Positions 35,573 through 43,923 of a DNA stretch of 64,000 bases are shown here, in pieces. Positions within the stretch are counted from its first letter, which is position 1. Every line of letters starts with the position of its first letter. A program made the translations under genes and the position numbers. Source of the stretch: Nocardia sp. alder85J. GTDB taxonomy: Bacteria > Actinomycetota > Actinomycetes > Mycobacteriales > Mycobacteriaceae. The notes beneath the pieces were generated by a model. That model saw only the letters and a list, made by a program, of their open reading frames with translations, was not told where the DNA came from and searched no databases. The stretch is from contig NZ_JAIUCZ020000016.1 of the NCBI RefSeq assembly GCF_020176955.2, forward strand, positions 62,001-126,000. Direction: 5' to 3'.

Positions 35573-37498
35573 CTACAGCCGCACCGGGTACGCGGGTTCC
35601 TGGATGTCGGGCTTGATCCGGTCCTCCACGAAGATGCCGTGCCAGATCATGAACACCAGCAGCGTCCACAACCGCCGGCTGTGGTCGACGCCGCCGGTGC
35701 GGTGCGCCTCCAGCATCGCCTTGATCGCGGCCTTGTCCAGCAGGTGGTCGGTCTGCGATTCGGCGATCTGCAACGCCGCCCAGTCGTAGAGCTCCGGTCC
35801 GCGCAGCCAGTGCCGCAGCGGTACCGGGAAACCGAGCTTGGGCCGGTGCAGCACATGCGGCGGGACGATGGTCTCCAGCGCCCGGCGCAGCGCGTACTTG
35901 GTGGTCTCCTTGGTGATCTTCTGCTCGTACGGCAGTTGTTCGGCGACCGCGAACACCTCGGGGTCCAGGAACGGCACCCGCAGTTCCAGGGAGTTGGCCA
36001 TGGTCATCTTGTCGGCCTTGACCAGGATGTCGCCGCGCAACCAGGTGAACAGGTCGAGATGCTGCATCCGCGCCACCGGATCCCAGCCCCGCGAGCGCGC
36101 GTAGATCGGCGCGGTGACGTCCTGATGGGTCCATTCGGGCCGGAACTCCCGCAACACCGCCCGCAACTGCGCATCGCTGAAGCTGCGCGCATTGCCGTAG
36201 TACCGCTGCTCCAGCGGCAGCGAACCACGATGCAGCAGACTCTTGCCCCGGGTGCCGTCCGGAATCCGCTCCGACAACCGCCCCGCCAGCGCCCGCACCG
36301 GACCGGGCAGGTACTCGAACGGCTTCAGCGACAACGGCTCCCGATAGATGGTGTATCCGCCGAACAGCTCGTCGGCGCCCTCCCCGGAGAGCACCACCTT
36401 GACGTGCTTGCGCGCCTCCTTCGCCACGAAGTACAGCGGCACCAGCGCCGGATCGGCCACCGGATCGTCGAGATACCAGACGATCTCGGGAATCGCCGCG
36501 GCGTACTCCTCCGGCCCCACGGTCCGGATGTAGTGCTTCGCCCCGATCGCGGCCGCGGTCTCGGCGGCCACATCGGCCTCCGAATAGCCCTCGCGCTCGA
36601 AGGCGGAAGTGAAGGTCAGCAGATTCGGGTTGTGCTGGATCGCCAGCGCGGCGGTGGCGGTGGAATCGATACCCCCGGACAGGAAGGCCCCGACGGTGAC
36701 ATCCGCGCGCATGTGCTTGGCCACCGAGTCCGACAGCACCTCGGCGATCTCCCGGTAGCGCTTCAGATCCTCGCCCGGCGCGAACGGACGTACCCGGAAC
36801 GTCGGCTCGAAATAGCGGGTGATCTCCGGCTGTTCCCCGATTGCGAGCGTCGCGTAACACCCGGACTCGAGCCGCCGCACCTCGGCATGCAGCGATTCCG
36901 GCTCCGGCACGTACTGCAACACCGTGTAGTGCTCGAGCGCCCGCACATCCAGCTCGTCGGACAGGCCGAGCGCGGGCAGCAATTCCAGCAGGCTCTTCTT
37001 CTCACTGGCGTAGGCGGTGCCGTTGGGCCCGGTGGCCAGGAACAACGGCTTGATCCCGAACCGATCCCGGGCCAATACCAATCGCCGGGTCCGGGTATCC
37101 CAGACGGCGAACGCGAACATCCCGCGCAACCGCCCGAAAACCTCGGTACCCCAATAGTGGTACCCCGCGACGATGGCCTCACCGTCGCCCTCGGTGCGGA
37201 ACTCCGCCCCGAACTCCTCGGCCAGTTGCGCCCGCAACTCCAGATAGTTGTAGATCTCCCCGTTGAACGCGAGCGCATAACGCTCCGGATCGTCCGCGGG
37301 CCCCCAGAACAACGGCTGATGCGAGTGGTCGATATCGATGATCGACAACCGGTTGAACCCGAGGATGATGTTCTCGTCGTGCCAGGTGCCCCGCTCGTCG
37401 GGCCCCCGGTGGCGGCCGCATTGCAGTGCGTCGTACACCTGCTGGACGACCGCATCGGTCGCTACATCAGCGGTCAGAAAGCCGAGCAGTCCACACAC
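35573..37498 (-). CDS. asnB: Asparagine synthetase (glutamine-hydrolysing)
   Basis: 641 residues. The N-terminal glutaminase domain begins with Cys2 (MCGLLGF), exposed after Met removal, with RGPDERG (31-37), NRLSIID and FNGEIYNYLELR. The C-terminal synthetase domain has the PP-loop SGGIDS (274-279), LSGEGADELFGGY and KADKMTMANSLELRVPFLD. It converts aspartate, glutamine and ATP to asparagine, or, in actinobacteria, may amidate envelope precursors; the two cannot be separated here. The GTG at 37498 is fixed by the need for Cys at position 2, with GAGG ~11 bases upstream. It diverges from ctaC as in M. tuberculosis. Confidence 0.96.
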   Translation of the reverse strand: MCGLLGFLTADVATDAVVQQVYDALQCGRHRGPDERGTWHDENIILGFNRLSIIDIDHSHQPLFWGPADDPERYALAFNGEIYNYLELRAQLAEEFGAEFRTEGDGEAIVAGYHYWGTEVFGRLRGMFAFAVWDTRTRRLVLARDRFGIKPLFLATGPNGTAYASEKKSLLELLPALGLSDELDVRALEHYTVLQYVPEPESLHAEVRRLESGCYATLAIGEQPEITRYFEPTFRVRPFAPGEDLKRYREIAEVLSDSVAKHMRADVTVGAFLSGGIDSTATAALAIQHNPNLLTFTSAFEREGYSEADVAAETAAAIGAKHYIRTVGPEEYAAAIPEIVWYLDDPVADPALVPLYFVAKEARKHVKVVLSGEGADELFGGYTIYREPLSLKPFEYLPGPVRALAGRLSERIPDGTRGKSLLHRGSLPLEQRYYGNARSFSDAQLRAVLREFRPEWTHQDVTAPIYARSRGWDPVARMQHLDLFTWLRGDILVKADKMTMANSLELRVPFLDPEVFAVAEQLPYEQKITKETTKYALRRALETIVPPHVLHRPKLGFPVPLRHWLRGPELYDWAALQIAESQTDHLLDKAAIKAMLEAHRTGGVDHSRRLWTLLVFMIWHGIFVEDRIKPDIQEPAYPVRL

Positions 37499-37846
37499 TG
37501 CGTCGAGAACCTCGTTCCGGTATCGGGGGGCCTGTCGGGGACATGCCAAATCAGTCTCCGAGTATGCCGTACCCACCCCGCCGACGCAGTATCTGCGGCG
37601 GTGTTCGATGGCCTCCGCTTCGCTGCGGCGGTCAGGGTCGTGTCGAATGCGACCCGGGGACAACGTTGTAGCCCGTTTGGTCTACGCTGCGTAGTACTCG
37701 GGAACTCGAGCGACCGGTCGTGCGTTGCGGACGACCGGCAGCATGTGGGCGGAAAGCCCGGGAGCGGCCCGAACGTGCTGAATATGTGCCGTCCGGCCAT
37801 CCGGACGGGCTCATGAGTCGGATGGACGACCAGGAAGGCGTTGAGC
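37499..37846. other. 348-base divergent region asnB / ctaC
   Basis: Holds the promoters of asnB (minus) and ctaC (plus). A GGAAGG ribosome site for ctaC lies at its right edge. Hexamers such as TACGCT (37683-37688) could be -10 boxes but lack a well-spaced -35. No coding frame or RNA gene is convincing. Confidence 0.5.
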
Positions 37847-38932
37847 GTGACGCACAAGGCGAGCGAAGCGACAGGAGCGCGCCCCGCACCGGGGCGCGGT
37901 CGCATCCTTCGGCGGGCCGGGCTGGCGGTGGCCATGGGGATCACCGTGATGCTCGTCTCCGGCTGCTCGATCGACAATCCCGTGCTGCGATTCGGCTGGC
38001 CGTCGGGTATCACCCCGCAGGCGACCAAGATGCGCGAGCTGTGGACGTGGTCGGTCATCGCCGCGCTGGCGATGGGTGTGCTGGTGTGGGGTCTGACCTT
38101 CTGGACCGTCGCGTTCCACCGCAAGAAGGCGACCTCCCCGGAGTTCCCCCGGCAGACCGGCTACAACGTGCCGCTGGAGCTGACCTACACCGCGATTCCG
38201 TTCGTGATCATCGCGGTGCTGTTCTACTTCACCGTGGTCGTGCAGAACTACGTGCACGAGAAGGTCTCCAATCCGGACGTGGTCGTCGACGTGACGGCGT
38301 TCCAGTGGAACTGGAAGTTCGGTTACCAGAAGGTCGTCGGGCCCGACGGTCAGGTCTACGACGGGGCGGACAGCACCCGGCAGGGCCTGAACCAGGAGAT
38401 CATCGACGAGTACAAGGAGCGCCGCGCCAACGGCCACGCGCAGCCGGGCCCGGATCACGGTCTGCCCGCGCAGGACATCAGCTACCTGCACTACGACAAG
38501 GTCGAGACCGTCGGCTCCAGCCAGGAGATCCCGGTGCTGGTGCTGCCGACCGGTAAGAACATCGAGTTCCAGCTGGCCTCGGCGGACGTCATCCACTCGT
38601 TCTGGGTGCCGGAGTTCCTGTTCAAACGGGACGTGATGCCGAACCCGAAGGAGAACCACTCCGACAACGTCTTCCAGATCACGAAGATCGAGAAGGAGGG
38701 TGCTTTCGTCGGTCGCTGCGCGGAGATGTGCGGTACTTTCCACTCGATGATGAACTTCGAGGTCCGGGCCGTGTCGCCGGAGAAGTTCCAGCAGTATCTG
38801 GCCGACCGTCAGGCCGGTAAGACCAATGCCGAGGCGCTGGCCGACATCCACGAGTCGCCGACTGCGGTGTCCACGCACCCGTTCGACACCTCGCGCACCT
38901 CGCGTGAAGCCACCCAGGCCGAGAGCAAGTAA
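37847..38932 (+). CDS. ctaC: Cytochrome c oxidase subunit II, lipoprotein
   Basis: 361 residues. A lipoprotein signal ends in LVSGC (Cys40, lipid site), followed by two transmembrane helices (TWSVIAALAMGVLVWGLTFW; ELTYTAIPFVIIAVLFYF) and a periplasmic cupredoxin domain. The CuA ligands are visible: HSFWVPEFLF and CAEMCGTFHSMMNFE (Cys-x3-Cys, His, Met). It takes electrons from the cytochrome bcc complex. The GTG at 37847 is preferred because GGAAGG lies 9 bases upstream; a TTG six bases earlier is too close. It is followed 27 bases later by ctaF. Confidence 0.97.
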   Translation: MTHKASEATGARPAPGRGRILRRAGLAVAMGITVMLVSGCSIDNPVLRFGWPSGITPQATKMRELWTWSVIAALAMGVLVWGLTFWTVAFHRKKATSPEFPRQTGYNVPLELTYTAIPFVIIAVLFYFTVVVQNYVHEKVSNPDVVVDVTAFQWNWKFGYQKVVGPDGQVYDGADSTRQGLNQEIIDEYKERRANGHAQPGPDHGLPAQDISYLHYDKVETVGSSQEIPVLVLPTGKNIEFQLASADVIHSFWVPEFLFKRDVMPNPKENHSDNVFQITKIEKEGAFVGRCAEMCGTFHSMMNFEVRAVSPEKFQQYLADRQAGKTNAEALADIHESPTAVSTHPFDTSRTSREATQAESK

Positions 38933-38959
38933 CCGAGAGCAAGAGGAATGTGATCTGAC

Positions 38960-39376
38960 ATGAAGGTCGAAGCACGCATCTTCGAGCTGCTCACGGTGTT
39001 CTTCATCATCGTGGCGGTCATCTACGCCTTCTTCACCGGCCAGTCGCGGACCGGCGTGGAATGGGCCGGCACCACCGCGATCGTGCTGACCGCGGGCCTG
39101 ACCCTGATCGTCGGCACCTATTTCCGCTTCGTCGCCCGGCGCCTCGACCTGCGCCCGGAGGACTTCGAGGATGCGGAGATCGTCGACGGCGCCGGTGACC
39201 TGGGCTTCTTCTCGCCGGGTTCGTTCTGGCCCATCCTGCTGGCCGGTTCCGCCGCGATCACCGCGCTGGGATTCGCGTTCTTCCAGATCTGGTTGATCGC
39301 GCTGGGTGTCGTCTGCATCCTCAGCGCCGCGGCCGGACTGGTGTTCGAGTACCACATCGGACCGGAGAAGCACTGA
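38960..39376 (+). CDS. ctaF: Cytochrome c oxidase subunit IV (actinobacterial)
   Basis: 138 residues with four hydrophobic helices: ELLTVFFIIVAVIYAFFTG, TTAIVLTAGLTLIVGTYF, SFWPILLAGSAAITALGFAF and WLIALGVVCILSAAAGLVF. The acidic loop LRPEDFEDAEIVDGAGDLGFFSP between helices 2 and 3 is typical of actinobacterial CtaF, a subunit of the bcc-aa3 supercomplex. It forms an operon with ctaC (27-base gap) and ends at a strong terminator. In mycobacteria mmpS3 and the qcr genes lie beyond; here an accessory block starts instead. Confidence 0.96.
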   Translation: MKVEARIFELLTVFFIIVAVIYAFFTGQSRTGVEWAGTTAIVLTAGLTLIVGTYFRFVARRLDLRPEDFEDAEIVDGAGDLGFFSPGSFWPILLAGSAAITALGFAFFQIWLIALGVVCILSAAAGLVFEYHIGPEKH

Positions 39377-39398
39377 TCGCCACGTAGTCGCGAAGCCG

Positions 39399-39430
39399 AA
39401 CCGCCCCCGGGAAATCTCCCGGGGGCGGTT
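39399..39430 (+). terminator. ctaC-ctaF terminator
   Basis: Perfect 14-bp stem (AACCGCCCCCGGGA 39399-39412, complement 39417-39430) with an AATC loop, 22 bases after the ctaF stop. Confidence 0.9.
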
Positions 39431-39463
39431 CCGTGCTTGTGACGGGCCGGTTCGGTGCTGAGC

Positions 39464-39469
39464 TAAGCT
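39464..39469 (+). promoter_or_regulatory. -10 element of leaderless thioesterase transcript
   Basis: TAAGCT ends 6 bases before the ATG at 39476; the sequence from the -10 to the start is nearly identical to that of gcvT. Confidence 0.6.
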
Positions 39470-39475
39470 CCGGCG

Positions 39476-39916
39476 ATGCCGGACATCGCAGACGCGCTGA
39501 GTTCTTCCCAGGAAGCACGACTGCGCGACAGTATCGGACGCCAGACCCTGCTCACCACGCTCGGGATCGGAATCTCCAGCCTGGCACCCGGGCGCGTCGT
39601 GCTCGAGCTGCCGTTCCGCGAGGATCTGTGCCAGCAGAACGGTTTCGTGCACGCCGGCGCCATCACCACCCTGGCCGATTCGGCGTGCGGCTACGCGGCC
39701 ATGTCACTGCAACCGCTCGACCGCGACATCCTCACCGTCGAATTCAAGGTCAATCTCATGAGTCCGGCTGTGGGACAGCGGTTTCTGGCGACGGCGACGG
39801 TCGTGCGATCCGGCCGCACCCTCACCGTCTGCACCGCCGAGGTCGTATCCGATGCCGCGGGCGCGCGCCCGGTGGCGCTGATGCAGGCCACCCTCATGGC
39901 CCTGCCGTCGTCCTGA
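39476..39916 (+). CDS. PaaI-type hotdog thioesterase
   Basis: 146 residues, one hotdog domain. The PaaI-family active-site stretch NGFVHAGAITTLADSACGYA carries the HxG and the catalytic Asp; FKVNLMSPAVGQRFLATATV forms the central strand pair. Such enzymes hydrolyse acyl- or aryl-acyl-CoA esters; the substrate is unknown. It is the first gene after the ctaF terminator and ends two bases short of the convergent FAD oxidase stop. Confidence 0.92.
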   Translation: MPDIADALSSSQEARLRDSIGRQTLLTTLGIGISSLAPGRVVLELPFREDLCQQNGFVHAGAITTLADSACGYAAMSLQPLDRDILTVEFKVNLMSPAVGQRFLATATVVRSGRTLTVCTAEVVSDAAGARPVALMQATLMALPSS

Positions 39917-39918
39917 AT

Positions 39919-41199
39919 CTAGTCGGGGATGTGGTAGCGCTGCCCGCGTTCCGAGGCGCAGATGTCGTCGACGGCGGCGTCGATGTCGCGCAGCAGTTCG
40001 GCGGTGCCGCGCGTGCCCGGGTAGATGCTCGGCGGCCGCAGCCGGCAGGTGAAGCTGATGTAGCCGTGGTCCTCGCCGACCTGCTCGTGCAGATAGCTCG
40101 ACCGCACCCCGTAGGTCTGCGCGGAGATGACGGTGAAGCAGTCGGCGTGCTCGCGGCGCTCGGTGAGCAGATCGTGCAGCCGGTGGAACACCGAGTGGTA
40201 GCTCGACAGCGGTGCGAAGACCGCGACCCGGTAGGCCGGGCCGCGCTCACCCGCCGAGCTGATCACGGTGTCGGCCAGGTATTCCGCGTCGCGCAGCGTC
40301 AGCACCTTGGGGGCGAACATGAGGGCGCCGGCGGCGGCGTGCCGCACCGGCATCGCGGCCCGGCCGCTGGCGTGCGAGGCGATGGCGCCGAGGCCCTTGC
40401 GGGCGCGGGCGCCGAGTTCGCGGCGAGCGCGCAGCGACGGGGTGGCGGTGGCGGGGTGCAGGCTCGACCACTGGCCGAAACGGACCGTGCCCAGCTGCAA
40501 CTGGCCGCTGCCGACCGGCCGCGCCACCCGCAGCGGGGCGGTGTCGACCCAGCGGCCGACCTGGAGCAGGGCGTCGCCGGGCCGGTTGATCTCGGCCAGC
40601 GAATGTTCGACGAAGGTGTCGAAGTCGAGGAAGCGGTGCGCGTCGGAGGTGAGCCAGGTGCGGTCCTTGTCGACCTCGACGGCCTCCAGGGTGAGCGCGG
40701 TGATGATGCCGGCCCGCCCGGCGCTGCCGAGGATGCGCCGGAAGCGGTCGCTGTGGTGGGTGCGCCCGCAGGTGCCGAACCGGCCCTCCGGATCGACGTA
40801 TTCGAGGGAGATCACATTGTCGCTGAACATGCCGTAGCGGTGCGAGGCCGCCGAGAGCCCGCCCACCGCGGCGAAGCCACCCGCGGTGATCTCCCGGTGG
40901 TCGCCGACGACCGGCAGGCCGAGGCCGTGCGCGCCCAGCGTGCGGTCGATATCGGACAGCCGGGCGCCGGCCTGTACGCGGACCAGCCGGGCGTCGGCGT
41001 CGACCGCCTGCACCCGGTTCATCCGGCGCAGCGACAGCACCACCCGGCGGTCCGGCGCGACGGGCCTGTCCTCGTGCTCGCGCTCGCCGCCGCGGATGGT
41101 CAGCGGTTGCGGGCGTGAATCACGCACCGTGCGAACCACATCCGCGGTATCGCGAGGTACGTACTCCGCAGGAGGGATGGCGGCCAACGTCGTGCTCAT
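39919..41199 (-). CDS. FAD-binding (PCMH-type) oxidoreductase
   Basis: 426 residues. The N-terminal ~190 residues are an FAD-binding domain of the vanillyl-alcohol-oxidase type: PLTIRGGEREHEDRPVA, RLVRVQAGARLSDIDRTLG, and GGFAAVGGLSAASHRYGMFS before VISLEYVDPEGRFGTC. I see no clear His for covalent flavin attachment. The C-terminal half (GALMFAPKVLTLRDAEYLADT ... TCRLRPPSIYPGTRG) is family-variable and sets the substrate, which I cannot name. The ATG at 41199 begins MSTTLAAIPPAEYVPRD; only a weak GGGG precedes it, and TTAGCT lies 8 bases upstream. Confidence 0.85.
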   Translation of the reverse strand: MSTTLAAIPPAEYVPRDTADVVRTVRDSRPQPLTIRGGEREHEDRPVAPDRRVVLSLRRMNRVQAVDADARLVRVQAGARLSDIDRTLGAHGLGLPVVGDHREITAGGFAAVGGLSAASHRYGMFSDNVISLEYVDPEGRFGTCGRTHHSDRFRRILGSAGRAGIITALTLEAVEVDKDRTWLTSDAHRFLDFDTFVEHSLAEINRPGDALLQVGRWVDTAPLRVARPVGSGQLQLGTVRFGQWSSLHPATATPSLRARRELGARARKGLGAIASHASGRAAMPVRHAAAGALMFAPKVLTLRDAEYLADTVISSAGERGPAYRVAVFAPLSSYHSVFHRLHDLLTERREHADCFTVISAQTYGVRSSYLHEQVGEDHGYISFTCRLRPPSIYPGTRGTAELLRDIDAAVDDICASERGQRYHIPD

Positions 41200-41419
41200 G
41201 ACCCCACAGCTAACCATATGAGGGGCGCGGCGTCTGCCCGAGTCGGCGTGCCGGACGACTGTCGCCTGGCGCGTCGCGCGATCGCCGCGGCATCGGCCGT
41301 GCTGTCCCGAAAGGGCTTCCCGGCAGAGGGAAATCCGATTTCCGCGAGTGCGCGCGGCGACCCGATCGTGACCGTGAATCCACTTGTGGCCGCGGCCGCT
41401 GCGCGGGTAGGCATACAGC

Positions 41420-42184
41420 ATGGCAACGGTTCTGGTTACCGGCGGTACCGGCGTGCTGGGGCAGCACATCGTGACGCGGTTGCGGGTGCGTGGGCACGAC
41501 GTCCGGGTGTTGTCGCGGCGGGCGGGGGCGGGCACCCATGTCGGCGACCTGACGACCGGCGCGGGGGTGCGGGCCGCGGCCGCGGGGGCGGATCTGATCG
41601 TGCACGCCGCCTCGGATTTCCGGAAGTTCGGGAAGCCGGACCCGTTGCAGACCCGCAATCTGCTGGCCGAGATCGGCGACGTGTCACATCTGCTGTACGT
41701 GTCCATCGTCGGCATCGACCGGATCCCGTTCCGGTACTACCAGCGCAAACTGGCCTGCGAGGACATCGTCGCGGGCAGCCTGCTGCCGCATACGATCCTG
41801 CGCGCCACCCAGTTCCACGATCTGATCGCCGCGGTGCTGCACAACGTGCAGCGACTGCCGGTAGCGCCGCTGCCGGCCGACTTCCGTTTCCAGACGGTGG
41901 CGGCGGAGGATGTCGCGGTCCGGGTCGCCGAGGTGATCGACGGCCCGCCGCTGTGGCGCCGCGAGGACTTCGGCGGCCCGGAGGTGCTGACCCTGGCCGA
42001 GATGGCGGCGGTGTGGCGCGCCCGCCACGGCGGCCCGCACCGCGTGCTGCCGCTACGCCTGCCGGGCGCGGTCGCCCGCAGCTTCCGCGCGGGGTACAAC
42101 ACCTGTCCGGATCACACCGAGGGGACGCAGAGCTGGGCGCAGTACGTGGACAGCGATCCGGCGGTGGCGTACCACTTGCGCTGA
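41420..42184 (+). CDS. NAD(P)-binding Rossmann protein, atypical SDR (NmrA/YwnB-like)
   Basis: 254 residues. The dinucleotide motif is GGTGVLGQH (8-16), followed by RVRGHDVRVLSRR (basic residue at the end of strand 2 suggests NADP), DLIVHAASDFRKFG and LLYVSIVGIDRIPFRYYQRK. There is no YxxxK catalytic pair in the classical place, although Tyr-Tyr-Gln-Arg-Lys (~106-110) is in the atypical SDR position. These proteins are reductases or redox sensors. It stands alone, followed by a 114-base gap and the convergent low-GC cassette. Confidence 0.88.
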   Translation: MATVLVTGGTGVLGQHIVTRLRVRGHDVRVLSRRAGAGTHVGDLTTGAGVRAAAAGADLIVHAASDFRKFGKPDPLQTRNLLAEIGDVSHLLYVSIVGIDRIPFRYYQRKLACEDIVAGSLLPHTILRATQFHDLIAAVLHNVQRLPVAPLPADFRFQTVAAEDVAVRVAEVIDGPPLWRREDFGGPEVLTLAEMAAVWRARHGGPHRVLPLRLPGAVARSFRAGYNTCPDHTEGTQSWAQYVDSDPAVAYHLR

Positions 42185-42298
42185 CGCGTTGTCTCCGCCC
42201 GGTACCGGGCGGACCGATCCGGCGCGGAAATGGTGCGGGCGCTGGAATCCCGACGCAGCAGAGCGCAGCCGCGCTGTTCTACGGCACACGGAAGTCTC

Positions 42299-42733
42299 TC
42301 ATTCGAGTTCGTCACCGATCGGGCCTGCGGATGCGTTGATGACGCTGAAGTACAGTTTCTGCTCCACCTCGCCCGTCCGCGCCGTGATGATGTAGTTCCC
42401 AGCCCTCGGAATTGTCAACGGCCGCAGGTCTATCACGAAAGGGTTCGAGGCCGGATGGGGTGGCAGATCGATTCCCGGTGTGAAGCCGGCGACGAACTCC
42501 CCATCGATGCGTGCGATCTCGCCCGGGTCCTCGTCGCCGGCGCTGACGGTGACCGTGAACTGGATCGGGGTGTCGAACCGATCGACCGGAACGTCGATGG
42601 CTGCGGCAAGCATGGCGTTCAGTGGTGCCGGGAACGAGTCCTTTCCGAGCAGGTTGATTCCACCGCCGTTGACGTAGAGGGCGCCCTCCGCGACTGCTGC
42701 ATGGTCGGCCAGGAGCAGCACACTGAAGGTCAT
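42299..42733 (-). CDS. DUF6941-type protein, third gene of toxin-antitoxin cassette
   Basis: 144 residues. It starts MTFSVLLLADHAAVAEGALYVNGGG, contains DTPIQFTVTVSAGDED and NPFVIDLRPLTIPRAGNYI, and ends in a conserved-looking LYFSVINAS strand. The pattern is of an all-beta sandwich with a small-molecule or peptide-like immunoglobulin feel, and I associate it with the DUF6941 family; no function is established. The ATG overlaps the regulator stop by 4 bases (ATGA) and GGAG lies 6 bases upstream, so it is translated with the XRE gene. The line 42301-42360 is only 53% GC by my count. Confidence 0.8.
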   Translation of the reverse strand: MTFSVLLLADHAAVAEGALYVNGGGINLLGKDSFPAPLNAMLAAAIDVPVDRFDTPIQFTVTVSAGDEDPGEIARIDGEFVAGFTPGIDLPPHPASNPFVIDLRPLTIPRAGNYIITARTGEVEQKLYFSVINASAGPIGDELE

Positions 42734-43227
42734 CGTGTTCTCCGGATCTTCGCTGGAACGGCACTGGTGTTCTTGGATTGCCGGGGTTCGGTCAAGTCCC
42801 CGTAGTTCAGCGCGACGATCGTGAACTGGTTCGCATGGGCCGCCCAGTTCCCGGCGTAGTGAACGGTTACGGTCTGTGTGGGCCCGGGCACCGATGCGGA
42901 GGAGCGGCGACGACGCACCTGTTCACGCGGAAGTTCCGGAACTCCGGGCTCTACGGGAGTCAGGACGAAGTCGACAGAATATCCGTACGCACGAGCGTAT
43001 TTCGCGAGAGCGGCTACGGTCAGGTTGCCGTCGCCGTTCAGTACTTGTGACACACGCCCTTCCGTGACGTCGAGGATGTCGGCGATCTGGTTCTGTTTAC
43101 GTCCCGTCACGGTGCCGAGTCGGCGCAGAATTCGCCACACTTTCGAGGTGGCGTCTGCCGCGGCCAGCCGTATGGCACCCTGTGGTGTATTCGCGAACCG
43201 GTTGTATTCGGTATCAGACTCGGTCAT
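42730..43227 (-). CDS. XRE-family helix-turn-helix protein, probable antitoxin
   Basis: 165 residues. Residues ~25-90 hold a Cro/CI helix-turn-helix (GRKQNQIADILDVTEGRVSQ, then LTVAALAKYARAYGYSV). The C-terminal ~70 residues are longer than in minimal HigA antitoxins and include QTVTVHYAGNWAAHANQFTI. It overlaps the upstream toxin gene by 14 bases and the downstream DUF6941 gene by 4, so all three form one transcript. By position and fold it should repress the operon and neutralise the toxin; both are inferences. Confidence 0.82.
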   Translation of the reverse strand: MTESDTEYNRFANTPQGAIRLAAADATSKVWRILRRLGTVTGRKQNQIADILDVTEGRVSQVLNGDGNLTVAALAKYARAYGYSVDFVLTPVEPGVPELPREQVRRRRSSASVPGPTQTVTVHYAGNWAAHANQFTIVALNYGDLTEPRQSKNTSAVPAKIRRTR

Positions 43228-43759
43228 GACTCAAATCCTCGGAACGAACCTTCCGGGCGAAGGCGATATCGCTGGGAACGGCCGTTCGGCTCTTCTTCGG
43301 CCACCCGTTGCACAGTCGGATCTCTCGGTCCAGATCAGGAATATGCCAGGTCGGACTGGCTTGACATGTCGAGCTCTCGAGATCGACGTACCTCTCCTTC
43401 GGCTCGTGGGTACCGTCTCCGGGAGTGTCGTAGAAAGCAAGTCGTGCGGAGCGTGCTTTGAACTCGAAGATGCCGCCGCCGAGACCGTTCATCGTCTCGT
43501 AGCGGGGGCCTTCACCGTTGTCCGCGAAGTACTGCATCGTGTGCAGGAGTGGCGCGTAGGCATCGACCTGCTCGTCGGCATGCATGTTGGTGAGTTCCCC
43601 TTCCGTCCACGTGCCCTCTTCGAGGTAGGTCATCACCTCTCTGGCCGGTGCCGGGGTTCCGTCCTTGCGCACCGCATAGGACATGCGGTACCAGGTGCCC
43701 TCACACACCAGTTCTCGCTCGATCCGATCTTTAGTCAACGCTAAACCCATCTCGATCAT
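43214..43759 (-). CDS. HigB/Gp49-like putative toxin
   Basis: 181 residues from ATG at 43759 (another ATG at 43750). The middle carries FEFKARSARLAFYDTPGDG, and the end IRLCNGWPKKSRTAVPSDIA then FARKVRSEDL, the layout of the RelE/HigB superfamily Gp49 group, whose C-terminus usually reads like LLHGF-KKT-TP--EI--A. The N-terminal ~80 residues and an insertion before the C-terminal motif make it longer than usual HigB toxins (~100-120). HigB proteins cut mRNA on the ribosome. Line 43201-43260 counts 52% GC, against about 75% around it, pointing to recent transfer. Confidence 0.7.
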   Translation of the reverse strand: MIEMGLALTKDRIERELVCEGTWYRMSYAVRKDGTPAPAREVMTYLEEGTWTEGELTNMHADEQVDAYAPLLHTMQYFADNGEGPRYETMNGLGGGIFEFKARSARLAFYDTPGDGTHEPKERYVDLESSTCQASPTWHIPDLDREIRLCNGWPKKSRTAVPSDIAFARKVRSEDLSHDRV

Positions 43760-43923
43760 CGCACACGTATGCCCAACATGACCCCGCCTGCGCAATCCTT
43801 CTCTCACAGGTAGTGCGTATGAAATGTCGCTCGGCGTGTCCCGGCCGAGTTTCCGGGCCCGGCCTGTGTAGTGCCATCGCCGGGTACGGCGGCGGGGCGG
43901 GCCTCGGGGTGTGCGTGACAAGG

